A stretch of 64,000 nucleotides of DNA from Sinohyriopsis cumingii (lineage: Eukaryota; Mollusca; Bivalvia; Unionida; Unionidae), in NCBI GenBank assembly GCA_028554795.2, contig CM068830.1, forward strand, positions 46,266,227 to 46,330,226, read 5' to 3'. Below the pieces are notes generated by a model. That model did no database searches and was not told the DNA's origin. It saw only the letters and a list, made by a program, of their open reading frames with translations. Made by a program: the position numbers and the translations under genes. Shown here piece after piece: positions 31,978-42,870 of this stretch (positions are counted from its first letter, which is position 1; the number at the start of each line of letters is the position of its first letter).

Positions 31978-33079
31978 TCCAGGTACCTAGCTTGAGGACT
32001 GAAGTCTTCTTTTTTATTTTTATTTTGTTATTTCTTGGCGTAATAGTTGCAGTCCGCTTGTCAGGTACTCGCATACCTTAAGCCTTACGCACCTAGCAAG
32101 GCATGCAAACTCTGGCGGGACGGCACCTTATTGACTGGGGGCTGCCCAGTTTGAGGCGGGCGGTAGCTGTCCAGTAAAACATGTTGGTCTCTCCCACCGT
32201 CAGAAGCAACCCCTGGCGTCTGGCTCTAAGCCAATCGAGCGGTGACTTATAACCGGTAAACTGCTGGTTCCCGTGTTGTGTCGACGCTGTGGAGCGAAGT
32301 TGAAGTGTCCTCTCCAGGGCGGAAGCCTGGGGAGGGTGATATGGAGAATCAACCGTTGCCCATGCAGCTGATCCCCCCTCTCCACGCAGCTGATGGATCC
32401 AAGGGAAAAGACAAGCCGATACGTCATGGCACCAGCTGCGTCGCAGGAGTTGCCGAGATGACACTGAAATCAATGCCAAGTCGCCTTAGGGACTCCGTCT
32501 CTGGATTTTCTGTTGCGATTACTCCTTTAGCCTTTCCCATGAGAGGGTATAGTCGCAAGGCAGCGAAGATTTGAAATCGGAGTTTACCTTCTACTAGATG
32601 GGCGACCACCCAAGGTTAACGAGCCCCATCTGACCGAAGCATCTGGTTTTGAGGCGCTAGAAGTTCGCCTGTCATCTCTTCTCCAGTCAGTTTAAACAGG
32701 TTCCGCCACTCGTGAAGGCCTGGAGCTGGATTTGGTTGTCAGAGGCTCTATCAGATGCAAGCCATTGGGAGATTTCTAAAGGAAGTGGGTGCTTATCTCC
32801 CACATCCGCCCCCGGCGATGACAACCCTTCAAACCCAAGGAGCTCATTATACGATCGTTATAACGATGACCACTAGGATATTGCGTCTTCTATCCTTATC
32901 TAGATCCTACGTTTCTCGCCCAAATGACCCCGTGATCGATCTTTCTTTTGAAAGATTGTACATATGGATATGTTTGACTCCTACAAGATATATTAACTGC
33001 ATTAATCGAGAACAAAGTGATTACTGGGAAAGTCGTTATGAATACCACAGTAGTGGAGTGTTACAGCCCTTTAGCAGAT

Positions 33080-33530
33080 TTTAGTAACACTTTTCGAAAA
33101 ATGTGTCTGATTAAATCGAATATATATACATAGTCCCATTAATACCTCTTTACAGAGTTTTACATTGGCCATTCTTGAGTTTTTATGTCTGGTAATATGT
33201 AGAAACCACGAAATAAATCTTGAAGAAGTGAGAGAAATCACTGAAATGGGGGGGGGGGGAATTTCTGGGTATCGGATATGAAAAACACGTTCTATGGCTG
33301 TCGATTGTATGAATATTTTGTGCCGACAAATACTGTACAGCGAGAAGTTTGATATCAGCGCCTCTTGGAGAATTTCTGTCTATGGATCTGTTCCATCACT
33401 TGAAAAATGTATTGAACATTTATGGGGCCGATTTCTAGAGGTATGGATTTCAATATATGTTATGTATAACAAAGAACAAATGGAGATCACAACTTCAGTC
33501 CTTCTTTTGCGGTGCAGAACTAAAAACTAT
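33080..33530 (+). repeat. continuation of the array, plus orientation
   Basis: CCTCTTTACAGAGTTTTACA, GAAAAACACGTTCTATGG and ATATCAGCGCCTCTTGGAGA correspond to array landmarks in plus orientation. An 11-base G-run lies near 33249. The LINE insertion separates this from 26400-28853. Confidence 0.65.
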
Positions 33531-33559
33531 TTTTAAATCTACCGCAGCAAAAATGATTT

Positions 33560-34480
33560 GATGTCCACCCATGACACATACATGCATGAGATGCCCAACA
33601 GAAAGAAATTGTGAAGTCCTCATCCTCTAACATATGGAGAAACTCGCAACCTAGAAAATTGGCCACGGATATTCGCATATGGGTGTCCAACAAAGCAAAC
33701 TTCCTTGCCGTCTTAAATCACAAAGAAGTCGGTATCTTTGTCGATTTCCAAATTTGCCTGTCTCACTCATTGGCTAGTGCTGCCAGGGCGGCGGTGACCG
33801 CGGTGCAATTAGCTACTATCATGTCCGCCACTAGGCGTTTTAGCTGGTGTGGCCCTAAAGTTCATCAACCGCCTGGGGAGACGGCGAGCACCATCACCAG
33901 CTTTAAACGGCTCCGAAACTCCCATCCGGAAAACACCTATCCAGCCACTTCGTGAGTAACGAACTGGAACATCTGCCATGCTGAGGTGTACAAAGGACGG
34001 CACTGTCAACCTTGTCAACTCGCAAAATTGCGTGACATAAAGAATGGTTATGGATCTTAGGGATAGTCGCGTACCACCGCCTTGCAAGCCGTGTCGGCTA
34101 CTACACCTTATTCAGAAAATTCTGAAGGGCCGATAAGGATAGCAAATGCGCTCGATAACGACTTGAAGTCAGGTGCGCTGATGATGACGGATTTGTTTCT
34201 GCGAGTCTGTTTATTGACACAGGTCGGATTAAGGAATGTAGGCCATTCCGGTGACCAGCTTCAACGCCACGAGTGATACCCACAACGACATCCTAAGCGC
34301 ATTGGCGAACATAAATCAGTACGTGAGAAATGTCGAGCTCCTGAATTGCAAAAAAAAATAAATGACTACGTCATATACCTGAACGACATTACGTGTTAAC
34401 TATCACCGCCACTTGACCAAAATTATCTGACGTAAATTTATTCAACCCAACGGAGGATTAACCAAATGGTTTAGCCACGA
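33560..34480. other. GC-richer segment between oppositely oriented array halves, unrecognised
   Basis: Frames at 33611-33955 (plus) and 34087-33809 (minus) overlap, with higher GC near 33770-33930. Neither product is recognised. It could be the remnant of another mobile element. Confidence 0.4.
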
Positions 34481-34489
34481 CAGTATAAT

Positions 34490-36604
34490 GTGGGGACACA
34501 ATGGCTCACATGTATATTATCTTACGGCATGTGATCTGCTCGACTTCCTTTATTTAGTCGCGAGTTTCTCGAAATCGGCTCGACGAATTTTCTTTACCTT
34601 TTTTCTGCTGTTAGAAAAGGGCCTTATTTCGAAACAGTATAAGCGGCATTGAAATCAAAATTCTCTAAGTAAGGTTCCCATGAGTACAAACTATTGATAC
34701 CGTTTATTAATATTTGCTTGTTTTTCATACCTGGTACCCCCTATGGCGCCCCTTATTTTGCTCTTTCGTCTGCACGAAACTCGTCAGGACTTCCTTCGTA
34801 GGTGGACTCTATCTCCTAGAGATAACATATCCATGGAGGGTTCATGTCAAGACTTATAAAGAGGGGACTAATGACCCACGTGTATATTATCTTACGGCAT
34901 GTGATCTGCTCGACTTCCTTTATTTAGTCGCGAGATTCTCGAAATCGGCTCGACGAATTTTCTTTACATTTTTTCTGCTGTTAGAAAAGGGCCTTATTTC
35001 GAAACAGCATAAGCGGCATTGAAATCAAAATTCTCTAAGTAAGGTTCCCATGACTACAAACTATTGATACCGTTTATTAATATTTGCTTGTTTTTCATAC
35101 CTGGTACCCCCTTCGCAGCTGCACTGTTTCTACTGATTCCATTTCCGCAAAGTATCGATAGTTTTTCATGCAATGAAAATATACAACTCAATCACCTAGA
35201 CAGGGAACTATTTTACCTGCGCCTCCTCAGGCCTGTCAAATTAATCTTTTAGGCCACATTTCCCCTATTACATTCCACCATGTCTACCATTTTAACATCA
35301 ACACAAGACGTCTCCCGACAACAGAACAATCCCCTCTGAATTACTCTATTGCACAATTTGCATGTCATCCATCACGAATACTGCACATGCACTCACATAA
35401 TCGTTAGATATGGTTAGGCTTTAATAGGGACTACTCATCTCCAGTGACACATATGGTACTCTGGCCTGCACTCACTTTGAAATATAACCATCCATCCTGG
35501 AATCTCATCAACACTGCAGTCTGTGATGTTTGCCCTAGCAATTGGCTAATTAGTCGGGCTGAGGATACCGACTTCCCAAAATCAACTATGTGATCACTTA
35601 AATCTATGAAATCCTTAACATTTAGAGCAAATTGCTGATGCTCAATTTATTACATTATCAAGGAAAGGTTTGTGTAAAAACTGTATCTGGAGGAGACGTA
35701 TTAACTCAAATGTAAGCGTAATAAAAGGGTTTACGTCATGTGTTGTGCTAACTTTCTCTTGCCGAGAATTTATCGAAATTGGCTCGACGTGTTTTCTTCC
35801 ACTTTTTCTTTCTGTTATTTACATAATATCCAAGAGGCGATGTAATCAAAACGTTATTAGTAGAGGTTCAGTTAGCGCAAATGTTTGAGACAATCTATGA
35901 ATATTTTAGTGTTTTTTATACCTGGTACCCATCGTTGTTTCCTATCGACGATATTCGTCAGGACTTCCTTCGTGGGTGGACTCGCACAGAGATAAAATAT
36001 CAAGGAAGGTCCATTGTCAGAACTCTCTAAAGAGGAGACGTAGAGGCCCGCCCAACTATATACGTAAGGTATAATATTCTGATCGCGTGTGTTGTCCTCG
36101 ATCTCTTTTATTTAACAACGAATTCGTTGAAATCGTCTCGACTAATTTTCTTTAGAATCTATTGTACAATAATAAATGTCGTTTTATTGGTGTACTGTAG
36201 GAACCAGATATGGACTGAAGAGGTAATCCGCTAATGGACTTTGTTACAACTATTATATATTCATCTCCGGATTCCAAAAATCGGGTCGACGAATTTTCTT
36301 TAAACTTTTCATACAGTTGGAAGAGATCCCTAACTAGATATTCTCAGAGAGGCGTTGAAATCGATATATTCTAGTTTGGGGTTCAATAATAACAATCTTT
36401 TCAATCGATCAAGATTGTGCGTCTTTTTCATACCCGGTGCCCATAGGTTGTCCCCTTTTTCTGCTGATTCCTCTCGATTAGATTCATCAGGACTTATTTT
36501 GTGGTTGGACAAAATGTCAGTGAAAAGTCCATGTCAAAACTCTTTCAAGAGGAAACGTATTGGTCCACTTGTTTAATTAAGATATTATATGCTTGCCGCA
36601 TATG
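34490..36604 (-). repeat. array in minus orientation, with a recent 370-bp tandem duplication
   Basis: Landmarks of the array appear in reverse complement: AAATCGGCTCGACGAATTTT, TTTTTCATACCTGGTACC and CGTCAGGACTTCCTTCG. The stretch 34511-34742 recurs at 34881-35112 with only a few changes, an exact step of 370 bases. Older units lie near 35660-36060 and 36240-36600. 35113-35650 is less recognisable. Confidence 0.82.
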
Positions 36605-37081
36605 GGGACGTCCATTAATTATGTCGACAATTTTTAAGCAATTTTTTACCCCCCTCCCCCTCCCCTTGTCAACAACTGTCAAACTTTCAGTGACCCCCCT
36701 AATAAAAGTCTACACACACCCCACAAACTAACAATATTTTTTACGGCTGGCTTTTATGCTAAAAATAGAATTATGGAAATTAAAAGGTCTACAAATAAAT
36801 TTTAATACATTTTTTTAACTTGTTTAACAAATTTCAAATTGACTATAACACTTTGACTTCATGAAAAAATCGAGAGTTTATATTCTATCTCCTATCATCT
36901 TCCCATAGGGAATCCAAACGTTCCTCAATTGTTATAATGGGCGTAGTGGCTGATTTTTTGTAAAAAAAATAACATTGTTGACGTCAATTTATCTTGAATT
37001 CCCCCCTCCCCCATGTCAACAATTGTCAAACTTCTTCAAAACCCCTCCCCCTATTTTGTTGACATAATTAATGGACGACCC
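36605..37081. mobile_element. MITE, 477 bp, TATG target duplication
   Basis: GGGACGTCCATTAATTATGT at the left pairs with ACATAATTAATGGACGACCC at the right (two mismatches in the terminal 26). TATG flanks both sides (36601-36604, 37082-37085). Inside, a C-rich motif with TGTCAACAA.TGTCAAACTT is present as a direct repeat near each end. Non-coding. The superfamily is not assigned. Confidence 0.88.
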
Positions 37082-37085
37082 TATG

Positions 37086-37240
37086 CTGTACCCACCCACC
37101 CCCTTTATGTAGCTCCAATTTCTGGAAATAGGTTAAAAAATTCTTTCAATGACTTTGGCTTATGTTGGAACAGATTCCTGAATAGAAACTGTTCACCAGA
37201 AGTTGCAATTGAAATCGTTTAGGTACGGGTTTAATTCGCA
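37086..37240 (-). repeat. remaining part of a minus-orientation array unit
   Basis: TTTCTGGAAATAGGTTAAAA followed by GGAACAGATTCCT.AATAGA resembles the reverse of the array. It is the part displaced by the MITE. Confidence 0.45.
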
Positions 37241-37785
37241 CTAAGTATTATTAGATTTGCCTCACACAGAGCGTGTTTCATACACCTACCCGTATGTTTG
37301 TTTACCCGGTTCCAAGGACTTCAAGATAACATTCGATGTCAACTGAGGGCTTCCTAATCCCGTAGATACTTGAAATAATTCGTCTCTAAGCACATTATGA
37401 CCACCTAAGAGAAATCTCCAATTTCACACTTGTATGGTTTTTTGTAGTTTCACATTTACTTGAGCCATCAGTAAGCTTTCGAACACAAATACTAATATTT
37501 CGCGCCATGCAAAACAGGACGCGACCTCAACATCTAAAACAACTAATTAATCCCATTTCAAATTAGTACTTATGTATACCTTCAATATCTTAACCCCTTC
37601 CTCCACATAGTCCGTGATTTGTCTCTAGTCAGCTATATATAGCTGGCACCAAAGAACATTCTTATTTCTGTAACTGGGTTAGAATAACACTAATGCAATT
37701 GCCTGAAGGGCTTTTAATCTTCAAGAAGTTATATCCAATTAGTTATGGAACTATAAAAAAAAACAATGAATACCCAGCTGGATGT
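37241..37785. other. no gene seen
   Basis: Nothing recognised on either strand. Confidence 0.5.
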
Positions 37786-37825
37786 GAATAAGGAATCAGT
37801 AACCAAATGTATTTATAAATAGTTG

Positions 37826-37926
37826 AATCGGGAATAAGTAACTGGTTACTTATTCCTTATTGAATCGGTAATTGGTAACTTATTCCTTATTGATTCGGGA
37901 ATAAGGAATAAGGAATAAGTAACCAA
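37826..37926. repeat. cluster of palindromic GGAATAAGTAACC motifs
   Basis: GGAATAAGTAACTGGTTACTTATTCC is a 26-base palindrome with a 2-base centre (shown here as two 12-base arms). Further inverted and direct copies (TTACTTATTCCTTATTGA, AAGGAATAAGGAATAAGTAA) follow, so the whole segment can form several alternative hairpins. Confidence 0.85.
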
Positions 37927-38341
37927 TTTGATGTCAATCAACAATGACCCACCCACTAAGCACGTGGAAAAATAAGTTAACATGTGCTGATCGATCTCAT
38001 CGATTGTTAAACCACTCTGTAGTATAGTCAACATGTCATTTGTTAGAATGTTTTTCCAGTTTTATAAATTTAAAAAAAATGCGAAAGTAACGCCAGCATA
38101 TAAACAGGGACGTGCCAGTGATCGTTCAAATTGCAGTCCTATTTCTATTCAGATGTGACGTTAAAAATAATGGAAATAATTTTTTTGAAATATCTCAACA
38201 ATCACTATCACTCGAATGGTTTTATGTTCTTCCCAACAATTGTACAGTATTTCAGCTAAGTTTCCATACTATATGCACTGCGCTTGATGAAAATGATGAC
38301 GCGTGTGTGGTTCTAAAGCATTTGATCATGTTTGGCTAAAG

Positions 38342-38580
38342 TAATGTGTGTGTGTGTGTGTGTGTGATTTGGATTTTTAACGTAGCTTTAACAATTTTTT
38401 AGTCATATCGCTAAGATCTCTGCAATGTGGCAGTTTATAGTGGTGTCTAGTACTGGGGCATCATGCCACAGACATGTATCATCATGTCCCACCCCGTCAC
38501 ATTATCCTGATACCGGGCCTAACACTAACCTCTTAATGCTGAGTGCTAAGCGAGGCAGCTGCTAGCATAAAACAACCCAG
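38342..38580 (-). mobile_element. SINE copy (family A), head missing
   Basis: Shares GATTTGGATTTTTAA, GGCATCATGCCACAGACATG, CACATTATCCTGATACC and CCTCTTAATGCTGAG with copies at 46822 and 61538. The (TG)n run at 38346 is the 3' tail on the minus strand. The tRNA-like head is absent here. Confidence 0.8.
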
Positions 38581-39257
38581 TGAGAACTTGTAGCCCGATT
38601 ATATTTGTCCACATTTGTAACAATAAAATACATGTATGTTTAAACTAAATTAATAACTCAATGCTTTCTTCTATTTCTAATTCAACTGTATCGATTATTT
38701 CTCTTAATGTCAGTCTTTTTTTTATCTACTTTAGCTTTCAAGGAATCTGTCTTGATAACCTTTGTTAGTACCATCAAGTCATTTTAACGGTTTCATCCTT
38801 TATCTAATTCCTCAGGTCTTCCTTATACAACAGTAAAAAGAAATTACTCAGTTCTCCATCAACGTGTTCTTTTGTAAATGGTTTTGATTTTTCTATTCCA
38901 ACAGTATTTTAAACAAATTTGGAATTTGGGAAGTACGATCATTTACCGTGTTGGTTTTGTTGCAGTAATACATAACTCGTAGGTGGTCCTCATACCTTTA
39001 CACACACACACTATATATATATATACACACTTTTGTTTATATCATAAAATGTTATTCTTTTCGCAACTGCTACAATTTGGTAATTGTTTTTTTCTTCTCC
39101 ATTTCTTCCAATATTATTGCAGAACGTTAAAAGCTATTAAAATAAGGTTTTAGTGTCTTTACCACTTTGTCAATTTTCTTTCTTTCTTTATCTGTTCCTC
39201 CTGGTTTTTAAATGTAATACAACCTTCAAAAGATTATTTTTTCTGTGTCACTTTCTA

Positions 39258-39258
39258 A

Positions 39259-39326
<68 letters not shown>
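39258..39326. repeat. (TA)n(CA)n microsatellite
   Basis: About 26 TA units followed by about 8 CA units. A smaller TA/CA patch lies at 39001-39030. Confidence 0.97.
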
Positions 39327-39688
39327 TTATTAGGTTCAAGATGTTTTATATCTCTTGGTTTTCCTCTTAGTGCTTCCAAGAATTGTATATTAGTTAACCA
39401 ATCTCTGCTTGAATAAATAATTTCATCTAACAAAGTGTTCACACTATCATCAATCTGTTTTGATAATTCTACTTTTAGTAGTTCTTTATGTGCTACTCTC
39501 ATCTGCAACTAACTGTTCATTTCCTTTCAACTTGTACCCTTCATGTTTTACTAAATAAGTTATGATCATCAAAAGTCCAACAAACTTGTAACCACTTCTC
39601 TGTGCACATTTTCTTGGGGCTGCATCAGAATTTTTCATGAAATAAATTTGTAAAAAGTTGTTGTTGATGTCATTGTTTACTTATTGAT

Positions 39689-40669
39689 CAAAAGGCTTTT
39701 ATTGGTCTGTCCAAAGCCTAATCAGTCTATCAAAAGGCTTTTATTGGTCTGTCCAAAGCCTAATCGGTCTATCGAAAGGCTTTTATTGGTCTGTCCAAAG
39801 CCTAATTGGTCTATCAAAAGGCTTTAATTGGTCTGTCCAAAGCCTAATCGGTCTATCGAAAGGCTTTTATTGGTCTGTCCAAAGCCTAATCAGTCTATCA
39901 AAAGGCTTTTATTGGACCGTCCAAAGCCTAATCGGTCTATCAAAAGGCTTTTATTGGTCTGTCCAAAGCCTAATCGGTCTATCGAAAGGCTTTTATTGGT
40001 CTGTCCAAAGCTTAATCGGTCTATCGAAAGGCTTTTATTGGTCTGTCCAAAGCCTAATCGGTCTATCGAAAGGCTTTTATTGGTCTGTCCAAAGCCTAAT
40101 CGGTCTATCGAAAGGCTTTTATTGGTCTGTCCAAAGCCTAATCGGTCTATCGAAAGGCTTTTAATCGGTCTATCGAAAGGCTTTTATTGGTCTGTCCAAA
40201 GCCTAATCGGTCTATCGAAAGGCTTTAATTGGTCTGTCCAAAGCCTAATCAGTCTATCGAAAGGCTTTAATTGGTCTGTCCAAAGCCTAATCGGTCTATC
40301 GAAAGGCTTTTATTGGTCTGTCCAAAGCCTAATCGGTCTATCGAAAGGCTTTTATTGGTCTGTCCAAAGCCTAATCGGTCTATCGAAAGGCTTTTATTGG
40401 TCTGTCCAAAGCCTAATCGGTCTATCAAAAGGCTTTTATTGGTCTGTCCAAAGCCTAATCGGTCTATCGAAAGGCTTTTATTGGTCTGTCCAAAGCCTAA
40501 TCGGTCTATCAAAAGGCTTTTATTGGTCTGTCCAAAGCCTAATCAAGTCTATCGAAAGGCTTTTATTGGTCTGTCCAAAGCTTAATCGGTCTATCAAATG
40601 GATTTTATTGGTCTGTCCAAAGCCTAATCGGTCTATCAAAAGGATTTTATTGGTCTGTCCAAAGCCTGA
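39689..40669. repeat. 42-bp minisatellite, about 23 copies, built of two ~21-bp half units
   Basis: The unit is GGTCTATCGAAAGGCTTTTATT followed by GGTCTGTCCAAAGCCTAATC; the two halves (22 and 20 bases) align to each other. At about 40140-40188 one half unit is missing, a register shift. As 42 is a multiple of three and no stop occurs, frames stay open on both strands, but these are by-products of the repeat. Confidence 0.97.
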
Positions 40670-42654
40670 TGATATTTATTGTTCATAGTCCTCCTTTGTA
40701 ATTGCTTGTAATTTCAATTAGTATAGTAAGAAAAAGAGATTCAAAAATAAATTTTTAACAGGAAGAGATATCAGATAAATTAGAATAATTTCTGCTGTAA
40801 TTTTATTTTGCTATTGTGCTTGTCAAGGAAAATGTATAAATATTTGAGATTTAAAACCCACAAATTATATCCGATTCTCTAGTTTTACATATTGATATTT
40901 ATTTCACTGCTGAATCCCACCAATTTAAAGTTGTAGTTGGTTATATGCAAAATAATGTATCGCTAATTACTTTTGAATTGTATTTTGAACACTTAATATT
41001 ACTTTCTTCATTGTCATTATCAACAGTCATTCCTTCATTGATTTTGCTCATGTATATGTTGAATCCATCTGAAACTAAAACAATAGTTTCATTCTTATTG
41101 CATATGTAATATAAAAAATTTGTTTTGATCCTTTGAAATGTAATATTCTTTGTACTGAAATAAATAATTGAAATCTCTGCCGTCGATTTGATTTGAAAAT
41201 CTTTCTTTCTGAGGCTGCCCTTCAGTGGTAACATGTATTTCCATTTATCTAGCTTAAATTAATGCAGTTCATATTTAATCGACACAATTTAGCATTTACA
41301 CTGTATTCTTTTGCAGGCATAACAAAGCTTTTCCAAAATTCTTTCTTTTTCATTTCCTTCCACTCCTCGAAAAATATTTTTTTCTTCTAGATCTTCAATC
41401 ACATAGCTTTCTGTGAAACCCATTTTCTTCCAGACTGTAATTTGTATCTCCTTGTAGCTGTTGTACTTGGTGGCCATCTTATCAAATTCCTCTTATTGCA
41501 TTTATTGTGTTAGTCACCATATCCTCTGTACTGTTTAACATACTTGAAGCAGAGGCTGCATACTGGCTTTTTCTTTGAAACTTTTTTGTAACATACCCAA
41601 GTTGCACCAAGCCCACTAAAATCCAAAGGTATTCCTTTGCCGTTCTCCTGAGCTACCAGCTAAAACATACAGTTTAGTATTTTGAGTACACCTTTGTATA
41701 TACATGTATATCAGACAGATAAACTTTGTCTTAGTCTGTATTCCACATTAGCTTTAGGATTGACAAAAGTCTTTCATATCTACCGTCATTGTGCCTATCT
41801 GCCTCTTATTTCTCATGTTGCTTCCTTCTGGGTGAGCTTTTAGCATACAAATATATTTTTAATTCTAGGGTCCACTATCACTTCTTTGGCTTACGCTGTT
41901 CATTAATTCATTAGTTTGGTAGTATCCCTTTTGCTATAAATAAAATCAGCTGAAAATTGGGACATAAAATCTGAATAATCAACTTTTTGTCCTCTTCAAA
42001 ATCCATTTTTTGGAGTCAATATAGACACCTCAAATCTTCTTCAAATGCATGATCTAACAAACCAAATGTAAAGATCAATTATAAACTGTTAATTAGGATG
42101 TTTAGCTCAATTGCCAGTTATTACCACAATATTAGCTCCTTTCACATTTCAGTAAATGAAATTGGCTGTTATTTAAATTACCTTTGGTGTGGTCATTTTC
42201 AAATTCTTTGCATAAACTCTTTGACTACTAGTTTTTAACACCTATTCATAGAATAATGATTACAATGCCTATTTTGTTTCGTTACTTTTTGTGCTTGTTT
42301 GTTTACATAATTAGTTTTACTCTGTCCATGCTTTCCTTAAGTTTAATTTTATGCAGATCTTTCTTACCTTGTGAAGTTACCGTCTCTGGTGATTTGAATT
42401 ACTTTCCTTGTGTTATAACTTCAATTTATTTTACAGCAAAAAATTAGTACCTAACATCAACATTATTTTATCAACTTTTTAACTAAACTTTTTAAACTTG
42501 GACTAATTTTTATATTTAATTTTAATGACAACAGTAGCACAAATACAGAAGTATAATTTAATTTGGTGCAAAGTCCAAGGCAATCTTCTAAGTAGTTTAG
42601 GACTAGGAACAATACACTTGTGCTAACAGACGGACAATTCAGCACAAGACTGGC
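40670..42654. other. no gene assigned; minus-strand frames of unknown nature
   Basis: Minus-strand frames at 41477-41289 and 41234-40941 and a stretch near 41665-41520 (LVAQENGKGIPLDFSGLGAT, then PVCSLCFKYV) look more protein-like than chance, but none was recognised. A broken host gene or retroposed copy is possible. Confidence 0.3.
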
Positions 42655-42870
42655 TATACATGGCGGCCAGTATAAAGGTGGAGGAAGAGACCAAGAAAAT
42701 CCAAGAACCACCGACCCACAAGAAGCTACTGGCAAGCTTTCTCACATACCCAGACAGAGCCGAGATGGCAGTGATCCGTAATTGTGAGCACTTTAGACCA
42801 CTCAGCTACTCAGGACCCCCTCTTCTGGTCTATGACCAGTCAAGCCAAAATAAACCCAGCAAGCAAAAAA
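42655..42870 (-). mobile_element. tRNA-derived SINE copy (family B)
   Basis: On the minus strand a tRNA-like start (GTAGCTGAGTGGTCTAAAGTGC, a box A match) is followed by GAGAAAGCTTGCCAGTAGCTT, GGGTCGGTGGTTCTTGG and CTCTTCCTCCACCTTTATAC. The box B region is shortened. It aligns with 44870-45080. Confidence 0.75.

Larger units (their letters stand above)
28866..32836 (-). mobile_element. nearly full-length LINE, about 4.0 kb, with 12-bp target duplication
   Basis: AAGGAGCTCATT occurs at 28854-28865 and again at 32837-32848, flanking the element. The 3' end (minus strand) carries a CAACAACAA tail after GAGACTAACGGATGCC. Reading leftward there is a 5' region with a short broken frame (about 32480-32090), an AP-type endonuclease, a reverse transcriptase and a C-terminal Cys/His finger. 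The family is one of the abundant LINEs of aquatic invertebrates and fish; the clade is not assigned. Frameshifts and stops make this copy inactive. Confidence 0.92.

Noticed and set aside
39689-40669. CRISPR-like regular array
   Set aside because: Units are directly adjacent without unique spacers, and the genome is eukaryotic; it is a minisatellite.
39828-40688. 286-codon ORF with 14-residue repeats
   Set aside because: Open on both strands only because the 42-bp unit is a multiple of three without stops; no promoter or conserved flank.
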